From Eutreptiella sp. 'Long Island Sound 2002' (taxonomy: Eukaryota; Euglenozoa; Euglenophyceae; Eutreptiales; Eutreptiaceae), in contig OZ038401.1 in the NCBI GenBank assembly GCA_964036045.1, positions 32,912,397 to 32,976,396 of the forward strand: a stretch of 64,000 bases of DNA, read 5' to 3'. The translations under genes were made by a program, and so were the position numbers. The notes beneath the pieces were generated by a model. It was not told the origin of the DNA and searched no databases. It was given only the letters and a program-made list of their open reading frames with translations. Shown in pieces: positions 1 through 11,016 of the stretch; positions within the stretch are counted from its first letter, which is position 1; the number at the start of each line of letters is the position of its first letter.

Positions 1-3000
1 TGATTTTGGCCCCCCAACCCCCATTTTTCGAGCCAATTATGGTTGAAAAAAACCGGAATTTTTGGCATCCAAGTCCCTAAAATGCGGGTTTTTTGGGCAG
101 CCATCGATTTCAGTTTTGGATCATGGGACCAGTGGGTGCTAGTTAGCCAAATTTCACACTCTATATCTGCCTCCATGAAATGTTTCACAACCTCAACGTG
201 ACCAGAACTGCTGCAGTGATCAAAATTGTATCCCCTTCCATTGTCTTTTCTCTGCTTTCATTTGTTTCCAATAGTGCATAATATTTAAAATCCCACGCTA
301 GCCGATGATGATCAAAGCTGTCCTGTTGTCATGTTGTTGTCTGCATCTTCCATCTGCAAACAACATTTCTTGAGACATCCAATGTGCTCGAAAAGCATTG
401 TGGCCTTCTGGGGGTTGGACAGTTAAATAAATTGATACGGGGCAACGGGGGAGAGATTCATTCATGTACACCTTGGCATAAAATGATCACTGTTAGGGCA
501 AGAAATCATCTTTTGGCGCCATCAGAACACTAGCCCTTACAGGCAGAAGAAAAAAGAATAATCCAGCCCTAAATATACTCTCAACATGCCATGCGGGAGT
601 GGTAAAATTGTTCTTTGTTGGTAAATGCCAGTTGTAGTACGAAATGTGATTTTGGGTGTGGAACGGCTTTCTTGTTTGTACTTTGTGCTCGGCCTGACCT
701 ACTTTTGGTGCTGCTGTTGGGAGCACCTCAACAGTGAATGACTTCACACCTGCGGTATTCGCCACATTTTGCACTGAGTGAGCATGGGGCTAAACTACCC
801 AAAATCCTTTGGACGCATACTTGTTTCAACTTCCCACACCCCACATTTTGAGCAGTGTTAGATGGACCCAAAATGCAACTGGCACCCGTTAGGTATACTG
901 CAAATGTGTAGTTGCTGGACAAGCCCATCACTAAACAAAGCGCACTTGTGCAGTGTGTATGGTGCATTGCAACAGACCATTTTCATCAGGCACTTGCTCC
1001 GGAACCCCAGCACCCTGACACTTGTAGCTCACTGGAATGCACATGCATAAAAATGCACATGCACACACACGTACACACCCTTCGTCCCTGCCTCCCTCTC
1101 CCTCAGGCCACTTCGTTGCATTGTTTCACACTGGGGACCACCGTGCCAAAAAGACAGAATATTCTTCCATAAATGGCCTGAGTGAAAGTGGCCCCAGTGG
1201 CCAACCTCAGCCATTGCACGGGCAGGGCTAAACCGACCGTTTCCTGCGAGTGTGGGCATTTGGGGGTGTTTTGCTGATGTGCTCCGAGAGTACGATGCAA
1301 CTGTAACGGGCTTGGCAGCCAGTGTGGAGCACTGTGTTCCCATACTCAAATTCTTACTGAGTCCAAAAACTCATATTTTTCACACTGAAAATGCCAGGTT
1401 GGTATCCAGTTAACATCCTCGGTGGTGGTTTTCACAGTTGTCACAGGAAAGCTAATTTACTAGTGGGGGCAGTGCGTACGCAGCGGTCACCTTGGCCATC
1501 GGGGAAAACGGGCCCAAAATAGGCTACTGTTTGCACAGGGTGGGCACAGCCCACGTGCGCCCCCAAAGAGAGGGAAGAGGCAAAGGGTGGATCCACAGTG
1601 CACACAACAGCCAATACAACTGCAAACCCATCAGACACCGGCGTGCGTTGACCTCCCTGTGTCCCTGCCATCCTTCCCTGCATGCCTGCCCCTGCGTGGG
1701 GCAGGACCAGGCTTCTGCAGGATGGCACAAAGAAATGAATCACCACACAACATATTAGACATGCAACTCCATACAGATGGTGCGCTAGGCGGTTAGCACT
1801 GGGGCATGGGGTGTAGAGCCAGTGGGCCTGTGAGCCTGAGCCTGTAGGCTGACGTCTGCAGATCGACACACGCAATCCTGAGCAAACTGGGATACAATAC
1901 AGTCGGGTGAATGGTGTCAGGGCAATGGCATTCAGTGCAGATTGCAGGCACAGTGTTGATGGCATGCTGGATGTATATAGACTCCCGGGGGACTCCCGTG
2001 TCATCCTGCTCGGACGCCGTACAACTGCCACTGTTTCTGCTCCGTTTGTTGTCCGAGCGTTTGCTGGGTCTGTCTGCTGCTGTCGACGCTTGGCCCTCCT
2101 TTCCCGCCCCTGCGACTCTCCCTTGGGCCAGGGCTGTGTCAGCCCCTCGACAAAGGCGCCTGCACTCACCCACTGCTGCGGATGCAGAGGCGCAGTGCAG
2201 TGCGGGGGTGTCGACTTCTGGGGGTCCCCTGGGGAGAGCCTGCAGCAGCCGTGGCGACAGACCCCAGTTCCTACAGACCCGATGCGGTCACACAGGGGTG
2301 GTGGGCTAAGGGTTCGTGCCAGTGCCTGTGCTTACGTTCGTGCCTGTACCTGTGGCTTTGGCTGTGCTGATGTCTGTGGCGATGGCAGTGACTATGTCTG
2401 TGCATGCACTTATGCCTGCACTTATGCCTGCACTTGTCCCTATGCCTTTGGCTGCACCAGCGGTGTGGGGCTGCCTGTGACTATGTCTGTGCATGCGCCT
2501 GCGTTCAGGCCCCTGCATGTTCTGGTCCGATGGGTGCGCTGCTGCCTGTGCGTGTGTCATGGTGGGCGCAGATACTTCGACAATGGTGGGATGTGGGTCA
2601 GAGAGAGGGCCGCAGCACTGCAGAGCTGCAGCCCCCAAAAAGCAGGTTGGGCATTCTAAAACGGTGCCCAGTGTTTCTTGCTGAATCATCGCACGAATTA
2701 GTCTCTGACGTTGTATGTCTAGGCAGACGCCCCCCAACTGTCTGCGTGTGCTGCTCTCTGGAGGCATCCCGGGCCTATCCCTTGTGGGTCGATGGCACGC
2801 CCTCCGTGCCAGGCGATCGCAATGCTGTGTGTCGGTGACGGTTTGGCCAGTGCGCCTGAGATTATGCTGTGCATTGGCCATTTCACTCCATGGCCGACCG
2901 CCAGACGTGACACGAGTGTCCGCCCGGGTCCGGCAGTCTCCATAACCCGGCCTCCTGCCGTCGAACGCAGGCCCATCGCGCTGCAGGACTCTGCCGAGGG

Positions 3001-3787
3001 TTGCGACGTGTGTTCTTCGACGTTGTACCGGCGCGTGCCGACCGTCGTCGGATGTGGGACCATCCGTCGCCGGAGCCCAGCAGATGTCAGCCCAGGCCCC
3101 GCCGGACGCACCGGACCCACCGCCCCTTGACCGGACACAAATGTCAACTCTGTCAGCGACAAAATCTACATACGAGACCCGAATGGAGTCGCGTGCTGTG
3201 GATCGCAGCCCCCCGGGCTGAGTCAAGGCGTGCTCTTCAGTTGCGTGTGCATATTGCCCTGGAATGCAACCCAGAATTCAAAATGAAGCACAAAAGGCAG
3301 CTCCTGCACAGCACCACAGCTGTCTTACCAAGGCTGTCCGGAACGCCCCGGTCCCCCAGAAGAAACGCCAGATTCGAGGAGATCGGCACCTCAACAGAGT
3401 ACGACTAGTAAGCTGTCGGTTACCACTCAACCGGCGTCGGTGGACCATCAACTACCGTCGGTTGACCGCCAACAAACGGCAGTTACGCGCCACCGCGTCG
3501 GTCAACTACCCGCCGTCGATACACCGCAGCCCTGCTGCCTGTCCCAACAAAAACCTTGTGAACCTTGTGAATCTCTCGTTTCTGTAAGACAGTCTTGCAT
3601 TTGGGTGGGCAACTGCCATCTTGAAACATGCCTTCCCGTGGCCGTGACTCACTGAGGTCTGACCTAAGAGACACCTGATCTGAACCTCATTAAAAACCTA
3701 AATTCAGACTGACAATGAATTCCCTTATGTATATATATTTATATATCTTGTGTTGATCACAACGGCGGAGGCCGTCCTCCCACCAAC
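1..3787. other. Region without a recognised gene
   Basis: No exon with a recognisable domain was found here. Open frames of 306 codons (2306-3226, minus) and 250 codons (1907-2659, plus) overlap each other antisense, begin at non-ATG codons or lack any family signature, and run through a simple repeat. The first 150 bases are A/T runs alternating with C runs, similar in style to the segments at 28.1 and 39.3 kb. 3415-3530 holds a degenerate repeat rich in GTCGGTTGACC-like units. Confidence 0.5.
2318..2470 (+). repeat. Degenerate tandem repeat, Cys-rich when translated
   Basis: Short units related to TATGCCTGCACT recur through this stretch (for example twice in a row at about 2411-2434). On the plus strand they translate into alternating Cys/Thr/Ala/Tyr, and on the minus strand into Gly/Thr/Ala repeats. 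The repeat explains why overlapping frames stay open here. Confidence 0.55.
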
Positions 3788-6264
3788 TCAGTGCTTTTGC
3801 CAAGGTCCATCCCACTTCTCAATCGGTGCCTTGGTCTCATAGACTTTACCCTTCACCAAGTTTTCAATCGCAAACCAACGGGCATTCACGTCATCCTGAG
3901 GAGAGGAAATAAGACAGCAAGAAGCGTCCGGCCGCCTGAACAACCCTGAATCTTGAACCACCCTAACAACCCTCCGAGCCCGGCTAGACCAGCCATTGCT
4001 TAGCCATGGGGGCCGAGGCGGAGGGCGTTTTCTGGAACCCACCCATCCACTCGCTGACCCACCCATCAAGCCCCCCCCCCCCCCCAAAAGGAGAAACCCA
4101 GACCTGGCCCTCACCCCAACACGCAACTGTTCAATTGGCGCACCCTTTGGTACGTGCAATGCCAGCGGTTTCCACAAGTCACTGTGTAGCTAACGGCTCC
4201 CTGTCACTGTCGCTGGCAGTTTCCGAGGCGCTAGAATTGTCCGGGTCTTCATTGAAGGTAAATACCGGTGACCTCTGCCTCTGTTGCCGTGGCTGTACTT
4301 CTGCTATATATCCCCTGCTGTACACAGGCTACAAGAGGGAGTGGTGTCTACATGTCGCCTCACATACGGGGCCAAACCATCTCTCCTCCTGACAGAAGTC
4401 CGTTCCAATGCATCACTGATACGCCCTCTGGGGCCTACCCCAGAACGGGAACCTCGCCTCACGCCCGCATGCGTAGCAGTATGGACTTGTGCCAATGGTA
4501 CTTTGCGGGGGCGAGTAGTGGGGGTTGGGCTTCACAGTGGAGAGAGAAAGGCGCTATTTCGCCTGGTGTCACACACATGTCATCATTCCTGACAACAAAA
4601 CCTGCGGCCCAACGGTCAGACGGCTGCCAAGACAAAGGCCATGCCCGCGCTGGGGGTGGGGGGTAGGGTGGCCGCTGGGACCGCTGGGGAGCAGAGAGCT
4701 CCCTCTCATGGAAAATGAGAGACGACGACGACGACGACGACGACGACGTATGCGAGGCTACACCGGGGTACTGTCTCTCTGCAGGCGACGCGGAGTAGGA
4801 GAAGCCCGCCATGCGGCCCTCAAGTACTGGACGGAGATCCACCGACAGGATGAGGCGGGTTGCTCGGTTTGCAATTTGCCTGCGAAATGTTCGCTCCCTC
4901 AACGGCGGCTGTTTCTTTGGCTCGCAACTGTTGGCTGCACGCCACCCGAGGGAGGTGGCGTTCGGGGGCTGCTGTCCCAGGCACCCCCATGGGTGCCAAC
5001 GCCAAACCAACGTCACCCGCCAAGGAAAGGAAGGACTGCACGGGCCGGACCAGAGGGAAACACCGGGAAACCCCACTGAAAAACCAGGGCAAAACGGGAG
5101 AAATGGATGACATTGGCTTTTCCCCAACAAAATTCTAGCAAGAAAATGAAATGAGGGTTGGAAATGCAAAGATCTGCGCCAAGAAATGGGCACAACAGAA
5201 AATGGAGCGAACGTGCAAATTGCACACATGGAAAAGCCAGCAAAAGCAGTGACAGGCTGTCCAAACCCCCTGTATGAGATGTCTTCCATCAAAGCCATTT
5301 CTTGTGCACATATTATCCGGTTTTACCCACACGTTTTCGAAGTTTGGGGCTGGTCTTCTCCGATTCTCGCATCTCAACTAACCACTTGCCAACGCACGCC
5401 AAGATTTTGGCATCCATGGGGGCCTGTGTCCACACCTCTGCGCGTAGTACGGACAAGCGGCACTGTATTGCAAAGCAGCATTCACATACACACAGCCACA
5501 ACAACACCCAAGATAGAGAAAATACACACAGCCAAACGTCACACACATCATTCTTGTGCGGACACGCGCTAGCTCCAACTCTGAGTGCGACAGCAAGCAA
5601 CCCCGGAAGGACAGTCTTGCGTGCATTTTCGCGTGCCATTGATGCCATGGGTATCATCAACTACGGACAACGGCGGGCGCACGCATACTGGTTTGTCCTC
5701 AGCCAAAGTCTTGTCTCGACCCTCGGGCTGGAAGATGGGGTCAAACCCAAAATTGCTGTCCACTCGAGGCTTCACGATTTTGCCTTTCACAACCCCCCTG
5801 AAGATCTCCACGTTGCTGCCCTTCCTGATACCCATGAGTACCGTCCACGTTGCGCCCCGACCCTCGTATTGATCAAGTTTGTCCATCAGCCACCGCACGT
5901 TCACTCCGACGTCTGCCCCCTCGACGTCCAGCTGCGTGTCCTCCACAATGACACCCTCGCCGACGGCGGTGGCCTTGTGCGCCACCACCAACTCCGGCGC
6001 AGCATCGATCTCGTCCAGGTCAACTTTGGTGGCTTCCAGATTGGCGCCGCACTTTGCAAACATCCGCTGGAATTCTTTGAATTTGTTCTCATTGCTGGTG
6101 TTGATCTTGTAGGTTGGCCCGGGGCACTTCGTCTTCAACCAATCAATGATGAACCCAGTTGGCTCCTCAGGCTTTTTATTGAGTAGGGCAGCAGTCAATT
6201 CATCGAACAGCTGTACGACGTTGTGCTGCTTCAGATAGTCATGTTCATTCAGCATGACGCTCAT
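3788..6264 (-). CDS. RIIa/DPY-30 docking domain fused to inosine triphosphate pyrophosphatase (Ham1/ITPA), two exons
   Basis: Exon 1 is 6264-5689 (192 codons from an ATG at 6264) and exon 2 is 3895-3788 (35 codons plus stop), giving 227 residues. The donor reads CCA|GTATGCG and the acceptor TCCTCTCCTCAG|GATGAC, phase 0. Residues 8-44 match the RIIa/DPY-30 dimerisation-docking motif (YLKQHNVVQLFDEL, then KPEEP). Residues 52-215 are a Ham1-type NTP pyrophosphatase: TSNENK at 56-61, VEDT at 107-110, FGFDPIF at 172-178 and KTLAE at 185-189. The family hydrolyses ITP, dITP and XTP to monophosphates and so cleanses the nucleotide pool. RIIa domains normally dock on amphipathic helices of anchoring or radial-spoke proteins, so a flagellar location is an inference. 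The usual C-terminal SHR motif is replaced by NAR in exon 2. The tail (residues 210-227) is rich in Lys and Trp. Confidence 0.85.
3896..5688 (-). other. Intron of the RIIa-ITPase gene
   Basis: A 1,793-bp GT-AG intron. It contains a 15-nt C run at about 4072-4086, a GAC triplet repeat at 4721-4748 and no recognisable coding sequence. Open frames here on either strand show no domain signature. A weaker alternative acceptor and short terminal exon at 5435-5313 is in frame but fits the ITPase family poorly. Confidence 0.75.
4721..4748. repeat. (GAC)n trinucleotide microsatellite
   Basis: About nine tandem GAC units inside the ITPase intron. On the plus strand they would read as poly-Arg, which is not expected to be expressed in this intron. 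Confidence 0.9.
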
Positions 6265-6670
6265 CTCTGGAGGTGGGAGTACTGGTCACGAAATCAAGTC
6301 GTCTTATTGCAACAGCGCCAATCTCAGGTGAACGTTCAGGGGCAAAATACACTGAAGAAAGCATACAATCAGGGCGGCAACCCCAAGCCCGAAGAGACTA
6401 CGAAGAGGCCCTTTGGGGACATGACCACTTCCTGTGGAGTAAGGCACTCACGTATCCGATTTGGTCCTGTTGCTAGATCGCGTCAAGCATAGCACAAGGC
6501 ACAGTCAACAGGCCACAAGTACATTGTTCTGTGACCACAGATTTCGTCCGCAATCCCTCACCCCTCGTGCAAGCCCAACCCATGCAGGTCCAGGTTGAGC
6601 TGTACACGTGGCACAAGGAAAAGTGACTTTGTTTGATCCGCAAGTAGTTTGCACGAAAAGACTCGAATAT

Positions 6671-7020
6671 TGCCCCCCTGTGTGACATTCCGTCTGGTTG
6701 TTGCTCCTTTACAGGGCCCTGGACGGTCACCCATTCTTCCCTTCACATGTTGCGTCGGGTCGCTGTTTTCTGTCAGCCGCTGTGGCCGGTGCTCTTGCTG
6801 GTGTCGTTTCCGCGTTCGCGGAGCCCAGTAGTTGGTGTGTTGGGGCTGTGCTGAATGTGACATGGTGTACCGTTTGCGCGTCAGCGGCGCCCAATAATTG
6901 GCCTATTGAGCATGTGCTGGTTGTTGCTGGGGTCGTTTGACTGTTTTTGCTGTCCACGCGCCTCTGTCCACAGGCCGTCTGTAGCCTGCCTCGCTGTGTT
7001 TCTGTGAGGCCCAGGTGCCC
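6671..7020. repeat. 350-bp dispersed repeat, copy 1
   Basis: Nearly identical to 16913-17266, from CTGTGTGACATTCCGTC to TGAGGCCCAGGTGCC. Both copies start beside a run of C. Within the repeat, two similar half-units (around 6815 and 6870) each contain CCCARTARTTGG, suggesting an internal duplication. No transposase or polymerase motif is visible, so the class of element is unknown. Confidence 0.8.
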
Positions 7021-8606
7021 TGTTCCTCCACGCGCTGTCCGGGCCGTCCACCATATGTCCTTTTCCCCCTCACGGCTGGTCTGCCCCTGATGGGCTCCCA
7101 CTCCTGTTGCGCAAACAGCCCATCTGGGCTGCGGGAGACCACCTCCACCTGATGCCGGTTGAGCAGGGGTTGCCCTGGCACCCGGTGGCGACAGGGCTGG
7201 CTGGCCATACCATCCCCTTTATTGTCGCTGCCTCCCATGCGCACGCTCTGCCATCCGCTCCATTCTGGTTCCCTGTTCCCGCTGTTCTGGTTGCCTCTCC
7301 TGCCTTGCTGTGCCCCTCCTCCTTGTTTGCTGTGCTCGCCCTTGTCCCTCCTGGTGTGGCTCCCGCGTTCTGTGTGTCTGTGTTGCTCCTCCCCCTGTCT
7401 GTTGGCGCTCCTGGGTGCCCCTGTCGCGCACCCCCTCCTGTCCCACCTGCCTGCCCCCCCGTACGAGGGTTTCACATCTCCGTACGCCGTGGACCGTCCC
7501 CCCCCCCTTTTGGGCTCAGATCAAGATGAGCTGGCGTAGCCCGGTAGACCGTCGTTTTTAGAACCATGTCCCGTTTTGCCTATTCAAACTTCCCTCCCTT
7601 GCGCAAAGCACCACGTTACGGCGCACTGGGGGTCGGCATTCCACACCTGTGATGGAAAAGATAGAAAGGGGGAGGAAGCCACAGGAGGGCCAACCTGCCA
7701 TTGGTTGGCAAACAAATAGGAACTGGCGCGCAGCCAACACCACCGACAAGTGAAAGGATCGAGTGTCAAGGACTGTCATCGCAACTCTGACTCTGAGGGC
7801 TTTTGGGGAACATGGGGGACTCGAATATTGGCCTTTTTTGTTTAAAGAATGTGAGGCCACTTTGGAATCCTTTTAGGATGACTGTGCAAATGTCTTCCCA
7901 CTCAAATTAAAGCATTTGATAAAAGTGCAGTAGAATTTCCTGAAAAGGTCCTCCAGGTGTCCCAACATGGGCAAGCACAATTTTGGAAAACGAAAATCGG
8001 CTTGTGTGTGACACTTAAACGATTGTCTTCAATATCCTGCATTTTGTGGGACCTCAGATGGCTCCAAGCGTAACGCCAACTGGAGGGTTTGGACGCCAAT
8101 GGCAAAAATACATTACGAACATTGCGTTGAACGATGGTGCCTGGGATTGAAATTCACAACCAATGGCGTGAACAAATTCCAATGCTGCGTGTTTCAAAAC
8201 GAAGCATACTACATTGCCTACGAAATATGGCTGCTTAACATGGCACGAATATCCACGAGCAATGCCGTTCCCACGATGCAACATCGTAGAGATGGGCGAG
8301 GTTATCCTTGTTCACACCCACACAAAAGTCAGCAAAGCACCCCCCCCCAAAAAACAATCCCACGAACCCTGAATTCGCAAAAAAAATGATTGCTTTGCTC
8401 AGCAGTAGTCCTCACATGGAACAACCACTGCCAATGCACTGCCTTCCGAGATCATGTGTCGACATGAAAACTGCAGAGTCAGTGCATCAGCGTGTCTAAC
8501 CATTCGCCATGGCCTGAATTCTGTGGCAGCTACGTTCGCTACGCAGCCACACTTCACATGATCCCCGTGACCTTCCTGTAGCTCGGAGCCTCCAGTGCTC
8601 TCACCG

Positions 8607-8641
8607 GGTAGTGGTGCTTGCGCAAGGGCGGTGCTTGCGCA
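8607..8641 (+). repeat. Tandem doublet related to the hairpin repeat family
   Basis: Two direct copies of GTGCTTGCGCAAGGGCG lie back to back. Each contains the dyad CTTGCGCAAG. Related doublets occur near 31755 and, with CTTGGACAAG instead, within the hairpin elements at 22.98, 24.70, 47.34 and 47.96 kb. Confidence 0.6.
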
Positions 8642-9529
8642 AGGGGGGGCGGGGGGGCTACCGTCGTTTGGCTTCAACTTGAAAAAAAAAACACAAGACA
8701 TCAGTGTTCCCTGGGCATTGTACATAGCTTTGTTCAAAAGCGCCACTTGATCAAGCCAAATACAAATAACAACGCACCGTCGAATGCCTCAAAATCGGTC
8801 CCAAAGGCTGCTATCTTTTGGGACTGCCCCACACTTCTGCCCATGGTGCTGATGAGCCGTTGAGTTTTTCACTCGTCCATCCCATATTTTGGTGATATGT
8901 GCATTTATGGTGGCGATACCAACGCTGTTTGCGCCAAAACTGGCCAGGAGCACTGCCAATGGTTTGTAGATTCGGTGTGTTTTGGCTTTGACACATTAAT
9001 CGCCAATGCCCATGTTGCTCTGCGCCCATTATCGAATGACTGATTCGGCTGGCTCCGCAACTTTTGTTCTTCCATGTGTTGCGTGAAGATCCACCACATT
9101 GGCATTTCGAGCCAGTGCTACAATTCACGAAGTGGTGATGCCAAACGATGACAGTTCATATCATCTTCGAGATACGCACATTGGTTCCGGGATCCTTATC
9201 GACTTAGTGAGCTCGTGAGAAAATATGGGTACACATAAGGAGGGCGATCATGCAGAGGTCCGAAGGGAGTTAAGGATATGTGGAAAAAAACCAGGACGCT
9301 TGTGCACAGCAGTGGAAGTGATGATACACAACAAGAAGGGGCACTGGTATGGGGTTCAGAAATTGAAAGAGAGGTGTTTGGAAATGCGATTGCAATGCAA
9401 AGAAGATCAAGACAGCACACCAGAGGGGCCGGAACGTGTTTTTCAGTGCGGGCGGGGGGGGGGGGGGGGCGCTGCACGTAATCATCAACTGTCGATGTGT
9501 CCCCACCCCTTGCATTTTTGCTGATGTCA

Positions 9530-9930
9530 TATGCAGTGGAGGTGGTTGTGTGGGCGGATGTGCTGGTGGATGAGCAGGACCTTGTGTCAGCGTCGGTTGG
9601 GATGGCTGTGTGGGCGGGTGCACCTGGTTCCATCTGGGTGGCTTGCAGGTGAACAAACAGGTTTTGCACGGGGGTCGGGTGTACACAGGGCGGAATGCGT
9701 CGATGAAATGGCTCTCATTTGGTAGCTGTGCGGGTGGCTACTTGGGTGGATGCACAGGGCTCTATGTGGGTGGCTGTTTGGCCATGCCGTCGTACAATCT
9801 GCTGAAACGTTCCGGCTGAGGCAGCAATATTGAAACGCCTTCAAATGCAAAACATCGCTGCTCAAACTGCGAGGAAGGGAGGGCGGGAGGGTGGGTGGCT
9901 GTGTGAGTGGGCGCACAGGGGTCTGTCTTA
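9530..9930 (+). repeat. Degenerate GGGTGGCTGTG-type repeat
   Basis: Imperfect units resembling GGGTGGCTGTGTGGGCGGATG recur at irregular 60-100 base spacing. No coding role is evident. Confidence 0.4.
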
Positions 9931-11016
9931 TGTATGTGGTGAACTCATAGTTCGCTGAAGGTGCTTTGCAGTGGTTGGGCATTACTGGTGTACTGCTGGC
10001 GCAATGTTGTTCCTTTCTGCATGGCAAATGACACTGCGTTCTCTCGATTCTAGTAACGTTGTCAATGTAACGTTGAGGGCGCGCATCCAACCGATTAAGA
10101 AGATTCCAAGAAAGAAGTGGCTCCTCATGACAACACTACAGCTGGCACCGAAATCATTGCCGTGCCAACAAATACGGTCCCTACGGATTGTGTAGCTGGA
10201 ACATTGCGCAGCTCGGACAAGGGTCCATGAAGCAACCGTAGCAACTGAAGTGCACCCAACCGAAAGCGACTGTCCTGCTCTGCTGCTGGGCAATCCGTCT
10301 TGCAACAACAGGCGCCCGTGGGGCAGGGTTAGAGCCATTGTTTCCATGGTCACAATGGCCTTCCCCGCGCGGTGGGTGCGCGCTCTGGATACCTACAAGT
10401 CCACTGCCTGCAGTGCAGCTGCTTTCGTCGCGCTGGGCATGGAAGAGGTGTGGACCAAGGAGCGACCAGCACCGGGCACCGGGACCGTCCAGGCCAAGGG
10501 CTGCCGGCTTCGTGCGCACAAGTGCCACTGCAGGCGCGGCCCCGTGGGTAGTGTGTGCCGCGCGCGCATGCGTGTAGGCCCTGTGCAGAGCGGAGTGGGT
10601 GATACCCCTCAGGAAGCAGAAGCTGAAGGAAGTGGAAGTGATGACTCAAATGCCAGTAATGGCGACGAAAGACTCCGAAGACGTGGCACTTCAAAGACCG
10701 AGTTCAATTCCCGATCATCCTTTTTGCTGAGGTCGGAGATGTGGTGGGGTCATCCCCTTGATCAATGTCGGCACACCCTCGAGGAAGGCGTCTGGCAGAG
10801 TGCGGGGCTTCAGGCTGTCGGGCTGACGAAGGCATCCAAACCCGGCGCCGATGGAACAAATGACAGCCGGCCGTTCTGGGTGTAGTAGTACATTTGAAAC
10901 GCCGTGCTGTGCACGCGAGTTGACACTGCCAGACACGCGCGGGATCGTGGGGGTGCGGGTTGGGGCACCCGTGCACAGCAGCACAAGCAGGTGCCTTGAC
11001 GCCAGGGACACGGTCG

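Larger units (their letters stand above)
6265..11016. other. Intergenic region between the ITPase and dehydrogenase genes
   Basis: No gene recognised. It contains one copy of a 350-bp dispersed repeat (6671-7020), a Gln/Arg/Gly-rich low-complexity minus frame at 6903-7475, a doubled GCTTGCGCAAGGGCGG motif near 8610, a 16-nt G run near 9454 and a degenerate GGGTGGCTGTGTGGG-type repeat at 9530-9930. Frames at 9982-10353 and 10250-10885 have no recognisable domain. Confidence 0.45.

Noticed and set aside
1907-3226. Overlapping long frames on both strands (250 and 306 codons)
   Set aside because: They overlap antisense, one starts at TTG, and both run through simple repeats; no recognisable domain.
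5313-5435. Alternative last exon of the ITPase gene
   Set aside because: In frame with a CAGAG acceptor, but its sequence does not fit the family. The exon at 3895-3788 has a better acceptor and continues with DDVNARWFAIENL, as expected after KTLAEDKP.
5302-6186. 294-codon plus-strand open frame
   Set aside because: It is antisense to ITPase exon 1, whose frame carries RIIa and Ham1 motifs; the plus product has no family features.
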